Source of the DNA: Nemertoderma westbladi
Taxonomy: Eukaryota > Xenacoelomorpha > Nemertodermatida > Nemertodermatidae
Direction: 5' to 3'
NCBI GenBank assembly: GCA_032718475.1
Contig: JAUCBJ010001040.1
Coordinates: forward strand, 22,079 to 86,078
DNA: 64,000 nucleotides
Shown here: positions 55,498 to 64,000 of the stretch, in pieces
Position numbering within the stretch: position 1 is the first letter of the stretch
Layout of the letters: every line of letters begins with the position of its first letter
The notes under the pieces: generated by a model
What the model saw: the letters and a program-made list of their open reading frames with translations, nothing else
Told to the model about the DNA's origin: nothing
Databases searched by the model: none
Made by a program: the position numbers and the translations under genes

Positions 55498-55929
55498 ATG
55501 GAGCAATTAAAGTCACAACGTGCAGGGAAACGGGGATATTTAACTAGATTAATTTCACAAACTAATACACTATTGTTAGTGACTGAGAAGGATCGTATAG
55601 AACTAGAGGTGTTGCGTGATAACATTTTTGATGTTTTAAGTCCTCAGTCCTATCCATTCGCCAATGTTGGAATTGACATGGCTGGTCCACTTTATGTAAA
55701 GTCAGAAGTGTCTACTGACAGTACATTGAAGGTTTACATTTGCCTTTATACATGCCCCAGCACAAGAGCAATTCATCTGGATTTACTTAACGATCTCACA
55801 AGTGAAACATTCATAAATTCGTTGAGGCAATTCATAGCTCGAAGAGGAGTCCCAATTCGCATCTTGTCTGACAATGGTGCCACGTTTAAAAGAGCATCGC
55901 GAGAATTAAAGAAACTCTATAAGCTATAA
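55498..55929 (+). pseudogene. BEL/Pao gag N-terminus fused to integrase core
   Basis: The frame starts with a BEL/Pao-type Gag beginning (MEQLKSQRAGKRGYLTRLIS) and passes within about 45 residues into an integrase core: SYPFANVGIDMAGPLYV, first catalytic Asp, and RILSDNGATFKRA, second Asp. Everything between (Gag body, protease, RT, RNase H) is deleted without breaking the frame. It ends KKLYKL at the exact start of the 1.8-kb repeat, so the glutamate-containing end is missing. Confidence 0.85.
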
Positions 55930-57747
55930 ACTGTGACTGCAAGCCACCACGAAAGAAAGTTAAAGATGAGCACAGAGCCTTATAGCTTTATATACTTTAT
56001 TCTGGAATACGAACTGGTAATGCCTAATATACGTACCAGTATATACATGACAGTTGCAATCATGGTGTTTTGCAGTGTTTGTAATGTTGAATTGAGTTCC
56101 TTGGCAATATACCTCTTTCCTTTGGGGGTTATGCATAACATTAACGTGAATAAGGATAAATTAATTTGTGGACATGATGGCTGTCAGCTTGATTTTTATA
56201 GGTTCTATTCCTTATCTCAACACATACACAAATTTTGAAGCTAATATTGTTTTACAATGTGTATCTCTAGAGAGTTTTTTAAATATCTGTATATCTGTAA
56301 ACAAAATTCGCAATATTTGGTTTTTATACGTTGGTCAAATATTTAACAATATGTTCTTACAAATATTGTTAATATATCTTGCCAATTCTGAAAGATTGAA
56401 ATTTCCACATGTCTATTTTGACAAGATATGATATAGATCCTGACAAGATATTAATTGAAGTTTTCACCAGATATTTTTGACAAGAATATCCCGAATATTC
56501 TGACAAGATAAAGGACAAGTGTATTTAACTAGATATATCTTGTCATTCTATATTTTTTTTTGTCAATTTGACTGAACTTTTTTTAAGAGTGTGCATTTGG
56601 AAGAATATTTGAATGATAACAAATTGTCATCAAGTTATCAAGTAATTTGCTGAAATGCACCATCGTTATCGACTTAATATGATGGCCAAGTTTGTCTCAA
56701 AACTTTAAAAAATTATACATCTTTAAATTTCCATATGCTGCAAAGCTATCATGATCATGGGGCAGCTGGAAATATTTCCAGTGACAGATGTCCTTGGTCT
56801 GTCGAATCCTTTCCTAGACATGTTTGATTTTTCAAATGTAACTTTTCCTATTGACAGAGTACATTAAACAGTAAATTAAATTACTGAGGACATTAAATAG
56901 GTTTTGATGAAAACAATATAGATTTTGATGTGACTTTGCTTTCAGTAAAGGTTAGTTAACTTAGATATACTGGTACATGTAATGTATACAATTTATTAAA
57001 ATTTATAAAATTATTTATTTAAAATTTTCAAGTAAATATAGGGCAAGTATGTGGTGGTGATATTTGTTGCGGAATATATGGGATAACCGGTTGTCCACGG
57101 TTCAGATATTCCATGCCTGCATGGGTTCTAAATGTTTTTACATAAATATTCTGGGTCTGAATGATAATGAAGGGAATGCATTATCGCCCCACACATTTCA
57201 CTCTCGCGAATTCAGTCGGCAGTTTTTCACAGAAAAATTTTGTTATGTAAGTAAATTATATTTATATAGGATCTAATAGCTGACAGACACTTACTTAAGT
57301 ACATTGGTATAGACAGAGATTTTAAGGATGAGTTGAAAGTATCTAAATATTTTTCTATAATTTTTTAATGTTTATTGAAAGATATACTTACCCTTGAAAA
57401 ATTAAATACTATTTATATACCAGTAAGTATTATAAAAATTTAATGTGTATCAGTAAATAGTATTTGTAAGTATATATTAAAGTATAATGTATAGCACAGT
57501 CACATTTTTAGAAATTTTTTAAACAATTTAAGTAGAATATTAATTATATAAAGTAATTATCTAGAGTCCCAATAATGAAGTAACAATAAATACCATAAGA
57601 AACCACTTTTGGGAAGAAATTTTACTAGAGGAATCAGGGGTGAAACTAGTTAATATATGCAACCCTCATTTAGTAGACATTCGACCCATGGACCGCTCTT
57701 TATAGATTTTTAATATATGGAAGCATTATCTGATTATTTGCGGCTTC
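55927..57747. repeat. 1.8-kb direct repeat, copy 1
   Basis: Matches 61714-63526 at about 5.78 kb distance with a few per cent differences and small indels. It begins taaactgtgactgcaagcc and ends tgcggcttc. Its left edge truncates the BEL/Pao integrase. It is mostly AT-rich, with a C2H2-type frame near the left end and several caagata repeats around 56400-56550. Confidence 0.92.
56047..56238 (+). CDS. C2H2-type zinc-finger exon, copy 1
   Basis: From ATG 56047: MVFCSVCNVELSSLA, a hydrophobic middle, then KLICGHDGCQLDFYRF and SLSQHIHKF. The two Cys pairs and His residues fit one degenerate and one better finger, like N-terminal finger exons of transposon proteins. Stop at 56238. The second copy at 61834-62025 differs by one residue from here (V-E-L-S to V-E-L-I). 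Confidence 0.45.
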   Translation: MTVAIMVFCSVCNVELSSLAIYLFPLGVMHNINVNKDKLICGHDGCQLDFYRFYSLSQHIHKF

Positions 57748-58548
57748 TTATAGAAAGGTGAATATTTATTTTTATTTGATAAATATACATTTTCTCTATT
57801 TTTGACCATGCATCCACCTCTCTCACCAAATATCAAAGAATCTCAACCTCCACCCCCAACGCCTTCTTCTCCTTTTATCGCATTAGTTAATTTGTCATAC
57901 AGTCCCGCTCTCAAAAAGCATTCCTTTGATCAAACATTGATCAAACTTTGATAAAAATTTGATCAAATATTGAAATGTATCAGGCTTATAAATCCTGCCA
58001 TTGAGTTCTACTTCAAAGTCAAAGGAAGCGAGGAGGGATGAGGGAGTGTTGCTATGAGCAACCAGAGAGAAAGGACGGACAGTGAACCGTCGATAGTCAA
58101 GGTGGAGAAAGAGAGCCGGTGGGGTCGTACTCCGGGAGATTGCCGTTGCCCCGGAGAAACACAACCTGGTGAAATATACCATACACCGGGAGAGGGGTAC
58201 AGAGTGTACCGGTACGAGGAAGAAGACAGGAGAGAGGATCGGAGGGAAACTTCCCGTCGGAACGTAGCTGCCAATCGATAATATGGTAGTCGCGGGGAGT
58301 ATCAGAGGCTAGAGGATCAACACCTATGAGACAAATAAAAATTGGTTAAATTTTAATATTAATTTTTTTATTATTACTTTCTATGTCTATCATGTATATT
58401 TGTTTTTTTTGTAATTTAATTTTTAGCCATCCTAAAATTTTAAATTTTCAAAAAATATTACACCAGGGACACAAAACAAATTGATATTTTTTGGATTAAA
58501 TTGTCTCGATCAGGGCATTTTGAAATCTGGCCCTCCTCCCATTATTTC
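57748..58548. other. Interval with a charged small frame
   Basis: A plus frame at 58054-58281 (MSNQRERTDSEPSIVKVEKE ... RYEEEDRREDRRE) and overlapping minus frames share a locally GC-rich patch. No domain assigned. Short gatcaaa repeats occur at 57935-57980. Confidence 0.3.
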
Positions 58549-58552
58549 TTAA

Positions 58553-60128
58553 CCCTATTAGATGTTGTAAAATGTCTAGATGCTATAAAATGTTGTACAC
58601 ATACCGGGAGGGGGTCATATTGACCCCCCCCCCCCCCCCCCCCCCTCTAAAATCTACAAATATTTACGAAAACGTCTGATTTTTTGTTTGTACGTAGGTA
58701 TCACTTGTCTGGATCCGAACGAAAAAAAAAATTTTCGAAAAAATGTACTGGGGTGGTTATATTGCAGCACCAAAATTACAAGTAGTGCACTATTTTCACA
58801 AAATTTGAAAGTTACATTTTCGGCTAATTATTTTTCAATACAGGTTTTTTGGGGTGCAAAATACATTGGAAAATATTTAAAAATGATATGATTACTATAA
58901 ATGGAAGTTTAGTCCTCTCTGCGTAGGAAAAAAATGAAAAAAACAAGTAACCAGCACTTTTCAGTTAGAACACAAAATTTTTAATTCACTTATACGATGC
59001 TATAAATTCACATTTTCAGGTTTTCGAGGGCGCTAATTCTAATGGAATACATTTCTAATATGCCAGATCATTGCTACTTGTATTTTTCGGCGTAATTTAG
59101 CAAATTTTGGTGCTATTACCAAATTTCGTACCCATCACCAAAAAGTACAAGTTTGCGATGTCCAGTGCTGTTTTTATTGATTTCATCGGATTCAGGACCC
59201 TCATAAACCCGTATAACGCAAGAAACAAGGTGATACTATCTATTTATCAATTTGCATATTTTCCAAAATTTGGTGCTGGCACAACAATTTTCACCCACCG
59301 GCGAAAAATACAAGTTTGAGAACTCTTATGAAATTTTTACTGATTCCATTGAATTCAGAACCATCACAAACCCGTATAACGCAAGAAACAAGGTGACACG
59401 ATCAATTGATATATTTGATGGTTTTCAAAATTTGGTGCAAGCACCACATTTTGCACCCACATCCGAAAAATACAGTTTGAGATGTCTAGTTCGATAATTA
59501 TATTTTCCATTGAATTCAGAACAGCCATAAACCTCTAAAACGCAAGAAATAAATTGTCACAAGCAATGTTATATATTGAATGGATTTTCAAAATTTCGTG
59601 TTAGCACCAAAATTAGCACACAGCACCGAAAAATATAAGTTTGATACGCTTGGTTCAAATCGTATATATTTCATCGAATCCAGAACCTCAAAAAACCCCA
59701 ATTGAGTAAAAAACAAGTTTCAAACAATCAATTTACAAAATTGACCTATTTCAAAATTTGGTGCTGGCACCAAAATTTGGCACCCATCGAAAAAAACAAG
59801 TTTGAAATTTCTAAATCAGTTTATATGAATTCCATCCAATTTCTAACAACAAAAAACCGGTGTAAATCAAAAATAGAGATGTTACAATTCATATTTAATG
59901 AAATGTAATTTTCAAAAAACGTCTCAAAAAAGTGCCAAAAGTAGGGTTAAAAAATGGTGCTATAACTCGAAAAGTACCCAATATTTTTGAAAACGGTTTT
60001 CACTACCATGAAGACAATAGATTTTTAGGAAAAGTCATAAAATTTCAGATTCCCAACTGCGTTTGTTTCAGAATTATAATAAAAAAACCACGGGGGGGTC
60101 ATATTGACCCCCTCCGGGTTTAATAGGG
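58553..60128. mobile_element. piggyBac-like non-autonomous element, TTAA-bounded
   Basis: The ends read CCCTATTA on both strands, flanked by TTAA at 58549-58552 and 60129-60132. Both sub-ends carry a palindromic gggggtcatattgaccccc block, which on the left has grown into a C22 run (58624-58645). TTAA target and CCC-starting termini are piggyBac-type. There is no transposase. A truncated inverted copy lies at 13483-13982. Confidence 0.85.
59103..59905. repeat. 162-bp tandem array, five degenerate units
   Basis: Units begin near 59103, 59265, 59427, 59589 and 59752 with aaaatttggtgctggcacc-like text and include aatacaagtttgag and aacgcaagaaacaagg. The array lies inside the piggyBac-like element. 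Confidence 0.85.
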
Positions 60129-60254
60129 TTAACTCTGCCTATGGTCCTGTCAGTTTTAGAACTGGACCAACAGTGTAGCCCTGAAGCTCCTAACAACTGA
60201 TGACATAACTGAACAACATAAATTAAATATTCTCGTGTTTTGTTAATAGTAAAT

Positions 60255-60853
60255 TTATATACCTTGTATTTGCCGAAATTGATAATTAACATTAGTCGGC
60301 TTTATTGCTGTTATATGGAGCCGGGCTGCTTCCCACTCCTTTGATCCGTCACCTTTTTCCGACTGAGCTCCCGACTTCCCCCACCCCGTCACATCCCAGC
60401 CATTTCCCTCTGCTTCGTATTGTCTTACATTCTCGCGGATGTTTCTTCTGAGATCGACGTTAGTAAATGGCTGATTCCGGCTCTAAATAATATTAAATTA
60501 ATTACACATCTTTTCTGAAAACTCTTTGTTCAGGAATACGATACAATTAAATTAAATTTATATCAAACATATTTATTATAAGATTTTAAACATTGTAAAT
60601 AATTATTAAAAAAATATAATAAACTTACGGTTAGTGCATATTCGTTGGCAAATAATAATGTGAAGGATTTCGATATGAAGGGATGTGGTTGAACTACTTG
60701 CCCCTCCTTATCGATAGATCCAGGGATATTGACTTTGGCTTTTATATTCCATATAAAACTGAATGATAACTTAGAGTCGTAGCAACTACAATTGGCATAC
60801 GGGCCCGAAACACCGTCGCAAATCGCTCCTTTGCAGGAGGATATCATTGTTAT
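60255..60853 (-). CDS. Small two-exon gene, Cys-rich N-terminus
   Basis: Exon 1 (60853-60629) follows a TTTTTAG acceptor, with ATG at 60847; exon 2 is 60482-60255. Donor ACC/GTAAGT and acceptor ATTTAG/AGC join in phase 0 to give about 148 residues: MISSCKGAICDGVSGPYANC, SCYDSKLSFSFIWNIKAKVN, ISKSFTLLFANEYALT, then FTNVDLRRNIRENVRQYEAE and NGWDVTGWGKSG. The Cys pattern of exon 1 matches the exon at 15410-15610. A further donor-like AG/GTATAT overlaps the stop, so more exons are possible. Secreted or nuclear location is not evident. Function unknown. Confidence 0.5.
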
Positions 60854-61018
60854 CTAAAAATTTAATAATTATCATTATAACTCAAATAGAAAAAATAATT
60901 TTATACAACATAATAATGCTTTCATTTATCTTTCAAATAAATATATAAATATTATTTATTTAATATTAATATACATATACATTTGAAGATACATATTCCT
61001 TCGTTAAATAATTTGGCG

Positions 61019-61133
61019 TGGGGCAGGTGTTAAATTAACCACAGTACTAAGCGCGGGTGGGGTGGGGCAGGTTTTAAATCAACCACACTACTAAGCGCGG
61101 GTGTAGGGTGGTAGATCAACCATAGTAACTGTG
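61019..61133. repeat. 42-45-bp tandem repeat
   Basis: Two full units and one partial of ggggcaggtgttaaattaacc ... actaagcgcggg. Confidence 0.85.
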
Positions 61134-61713
61134 AGCGGATTCAATTCCGCCTCACTAGTTGGGAAGTGGCGCCCTTTTTCAGCAATATTGGAGATATGAG
61201 ATTAATCACAAGTAATCTCGTATCACACCCAATAATGGGGACAACACACAGCCCCGAAGGCCACACAAAGGGAGGTTAGAGGTCAAACCACCTCAAGAGG
61301 GAAAGTAACAGCAGCGGGGGGGAAGCACTCCCACAGAGGTGAGAGCCGAGAATGAGACTATTAGCCAATAAGGGCAAGGGAAGCATCCGCTAGATTGAGA
61401 GGCCAAAGTAATGTAGGAGTGACAATCACATATATTATATTGCATACCATACCGGTCAGTTTAGTTTACTCAGTCACTCAGTGCAGACTGGTGACATTTC
61501 GTACCGTCACCGTCACTACCGGTACAACATTTATATTATCATTCACATACCAATTCTGTCAACTGTGCAATCATATTTTATATCAGTTAACCTATAACAA
61601 TATCAGAACGATAACGACAAACTATCTTCTTCTCAATTACACGGTGACGCGTAACCTAATAAACCGGTTGGGATCCCCTGATCCCGTCACAGTATGAAAT
61701 TCAGGAATCACTG
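61134..61713 (-). other. Possible solo LTR (about 61400-61692)
   Basis: The minus strand from 61692 starts TGTGACGGGATCAGGGG, the style of a gypsy LTR start, and the plus-strand 61310-61330 has a G-rich tract. No second copy is in the window, so this is a weak suggestion; otherwise nothing is recognised here. Confidence 0.25.
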
Positions 61714-63526
61714 TAAACTGTGACTGCAAGCCACCACGAAAGAAAGTTAAAGATGAGCACAGAGCCTTATAGCTTTATATACTTTATTCTGGAATACGTA
61801 CAGGTATTGCCTAATATACGTACCAGTATATACATGACAGTTGCAATCATGGTGTTTTGCAGTGTTTGTAATGTTGAATTGATTTCCTTGGCAATATACC
61901 TCTTTCCTTTGGGGGTTATGCATAACATTAACGTGAATAAGGATAAATTAATTTGTGGACATGATGGCTGTCAGCTTGATTTTTATAGGTTCTATTCCTT
62001 ATCTCAACACATACACAAATTTTGAAGCTAATATTGTTTTACAATGTGTATCTCTAGAGAGTTTTTTAAATATCTGTATATCTGTAAACAAAATTCGCAA
62101 TATTTGGTTTTTATATGTTTGTCAAATATTTAACAATATGTTCTTACAAATATTGTTAATATATCTTGCCAATTCTGAAAGATTGAAATTTCCACATGTC
62201 TATTTTGACAAGATATGATATAGATCCTGACAAGATATTAATTGAAGTTTTCACCAGATATTTTTGACAAGAATATCCCGAATATTCTGACAAGATAAAG
62301 GACAAGTGTATTTAACTAGATATATCTTGTCATTCTATATTTTTTTTTGTCAATTTGACTGAACTTTTTTTAAGAGTGTGCATTTGGAAGAATATTTGAA
62401 TGATAACAAATTGTCATCAAGTTATCAAGTAATTTGCTGAAATGCACCATCGTTGTCGACATAATATGATGGCCAAGTTTGTCTCAAAACTTTAAAAAAT
62501 TATACATCTTTAAGTTTCCATATGCTGCAAAGCTATCATGATCATGGGGCAGCTGGAAATATTTCCAGTGACAGATGTCCTTGGTCTGTCGAATCCTTTC
62601 CTAGACATGTTTGATTTTTCAAATGTAACTTTTCCTATTGACAGAGTACATTAAACAGTAAATTAAATTACTGAGGACAATAAATAGGTTTTGATGAAAA
62701 CAATATAGATTTTGATGTGACTTTGCTTTCAGTAAAGGTTAGTTAACTTAGATATACTGGTACATGTAATGTATACAATTTATTAAAATTTATAAAATTA
62801 TTTATTTAAAATTTTCAAGTAAATATAGGGCAAGTATGTGGTGGTGATATTTGTTGCAGAATATATGGGATAACCGGTTGTCCACGGTTCAGATATTCCA
62901 TGCCTGCATGGGTTCTAAATGTTTTTACATAAATATTCTGGGTCTGAATGATAATGAAGGGAATGCATTATCGCCCCACCCGTTTCACTCTCGCGAATTC
63001 AGTCGGCAGGGAAAAATTTTGTTATGTAAGTAAATTATATTTATATAGGATCTAATAGCTGACAGACACTTACTTAAGTATGTTGGTATAGACAGAGATT
63101 TTAAGGATGAGTTGAAAGTATCTAAATATTTTTCTATAAATTTTTAATGTTTATTGAAAGATATACTTACCCTTGAAAAATTAAATACTATTTATATACC
63201 AGTAAGTATTATAAAAATTTAATGTGTATCAGTAAATAGTATTTGTAAGTATATATTAAAGTATAATGTATAGCACAGTCACATTTTTAGAAATTTTTTA
63301 AACAATTTAAGTAGAATATTAATTATATAAAGTAATTATCTAGAGTCCCAATAATGAAGTAACAATAAATACCATAAGAAACCACTTTTGGGAAGAAATT
63401 TTACTAGAGGAATCAGGGGTGAAACTAGTTAATATTTGCAACCCTCATTTAGTAGACATTCGACCCATGGACCGCTCTTTAAAGATTTTTAATATATGGA
63501 AGCATTATCTGATTATTTGCGGCTTC
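61714..63526. repeat. 1.8-kb direct repeat, copy 2
   Basis: Partner of 55927-57747. Here the right edge continues into a 19-bp minisatellite and a hairpin, which copy 1 lacks. Confidence 0.92.
61834..62025 (+). CDS. C2H2-type zinc-finger exon, copy 2
   Basis: Second copy of the frame at 56047-56238, in the second 1.8-kb repeat, with the same Cys and His residues. Confidence 0.45.
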   Translation: MTVAIMVFCSVCNVELISLAIYLFPLGVMHNINVNKDKLICGHDGCQLDFYRFYSLSQHIHKF

Positions 63527-63712
63527 CAGGATTTCCAGGATCTAAGTTCGCTTCCAGGATCTAAGTTCGCTTCCAGGATCTAAGTTCGCTTTCAGGATCT
63601 AAGTTCAGATCTGGGTTCTAAGTTCACTTCCAGGATCTAAGTTCGTTTCCAGGATCTAAGTTCACTCCAGGATCTAAGTTCGGTTCCAGGATCTAAGTTC
63701 GCTTCCAGGATA
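63524..63712. repeat. 19-bp minisatellite
   Basis: About nine units of ttccaggatctaagttcgc with variants. Confidence 0.92.
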
Positions 63713-63734
63713 TATGAACAGTGAGGGATTATGT

Positions 63735-63768
63735 GTGACTGTGAAATTTATGCTGTGTCCACAGTCAC
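63735..63768. repeat. 9-bp perfect inverted repeat
   Basis: gtgactgtg (63735-63743) pairs with cacagtcac (63760-63768). The outer arm resembles the left end of the 1.8-kb repeat (gtgactgc), so it may mark the far end of that element. Confidence 0.7.
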
Positions 63769-64000
63769 TTTATTAAATTTTTGAATTAACAAAACTCTAT
63801 GAAAAAATATAGTTCTTGATTTATTTTATAGATTATATAACTGGTGAATAACAACAGCTTACCTTAGTCCTACGGAATGGTTGATAACACAAAATCGTGG
63901 TCGGTTAGAGTGAAAAAGGATCGAAAGGTTGAGACTCCAAAATGGAATGGACCATTTTAGAACGAATATCTAAACGTTTATAAGATGACGTCGAATCAAC
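63769..64000. other. Right-edge sequence, nothing recognised
   Basis: No gene or repeat identified. Confidence 0.4.

Noticed and set aside
55927-63526. The two 1.8-kb repeats as LTRs of the BEL/Pao element
   Set aside because: The BEL integrase lies outside and upstream of the first copy, the interval between copies has no retroviral frames, and the repeat itself contains a zinc-finger frame.
63524-63712. Regular direct repeats looking like a CRISPR array
   Set aside because: Units are contiguous 19-mers without unique spacers, in a eukaryotic context. The same holds for the 12-bp and 15-bp arrays.

Overview
The window reads as a gene-poor, AT-rich stretch of a metazoan nuclear genome, most likely an aquatic invertebrate. 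The reasons are GT-AG introns, no prokaryotic gene organisation, and a dense, diverse set of animal-type transposable elements: Ty3/gypsy, BEL/Pao, several LINE types, Helitron, PIF/Harbinger, pogo, EnSpm-like, hAT and piggyBac-like elements. The species cannot be named from sequence alone. The genome also uses the palindromic words ACCGGT and AGGCCT strikingly often.

Layout. 0-5 kb: an EnSpm/CACTA-type transposase part (minus), a fragment of an unrecognised Cys-rich protein family (plus), and an RTE reverse-transcriptase remnant. 5-12 kb: a PIF/Harbinger exon with a possible accessory gene, an RTE LINE ending at a poly-G run, and a minus-strand zinc-ribbon plus OTU-protease gene remnant. 12-19 kb: sparse, with a piggyBac-like fragment, a foldback MITE and candidate exons (a Cys-rich N-terminal exon and a PHD-like finger). 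20-22.4 kb: two pogo-like transposases. 22.4-26.2 kb and 37.9-41.7 kb: a mosaic segment of about 3.76 kb present twice, identical as far as I compared, carrying a PWWP-like exon, a Cys-rich family fragment, a LINE 5' region and a LINE reverse transcriptase. 26.6-28.5 kb: a clear hAT-type element with an 8-bp target duplication. 29.5-34.1 kb: a Ty3/gypsy element bounded by 302-bp LTRs whose RT/RNase H region is gone and replaced in frame by a 12-bp repeat. 35.7-37.4 kb: Helitron, PIF1-like and retroelement fragments. 45.1-48.1 kb: the best intact gene, two exons on the minus strand, encoding a long zinc-containing protein with an RNase H-like acidic pattern. 53-55.9 kb: retroelement N-terminus, minisatellites and a BEL/Pao gag-integrase deletion product. 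55.9-57.7 and 61.7-63.5 kb: a 1.8-kb direct repeat with a C2H2-type exon. 58.5-60.1 kb: a TTAA-bounded piggyBac-like element holding a 162-bp tandem array. 60.25-60.85 kb: a small two-exon gene sharing its first-exon motif with the exon at 15.4 kb.

No conserved host pathway or operon is visible. The window is best understood as a nested transposon graveyard with a few young pieces (the gypsy element, the 3.76-kb duplication, the hAT insertion) and two or three genes that may still be expressed (45.1-48.1 kb, 60.25-60.85 kb and perhaps the exon at 7.6-7.8 kb). All family calls rest on motif recognition by eye. No database search was run.
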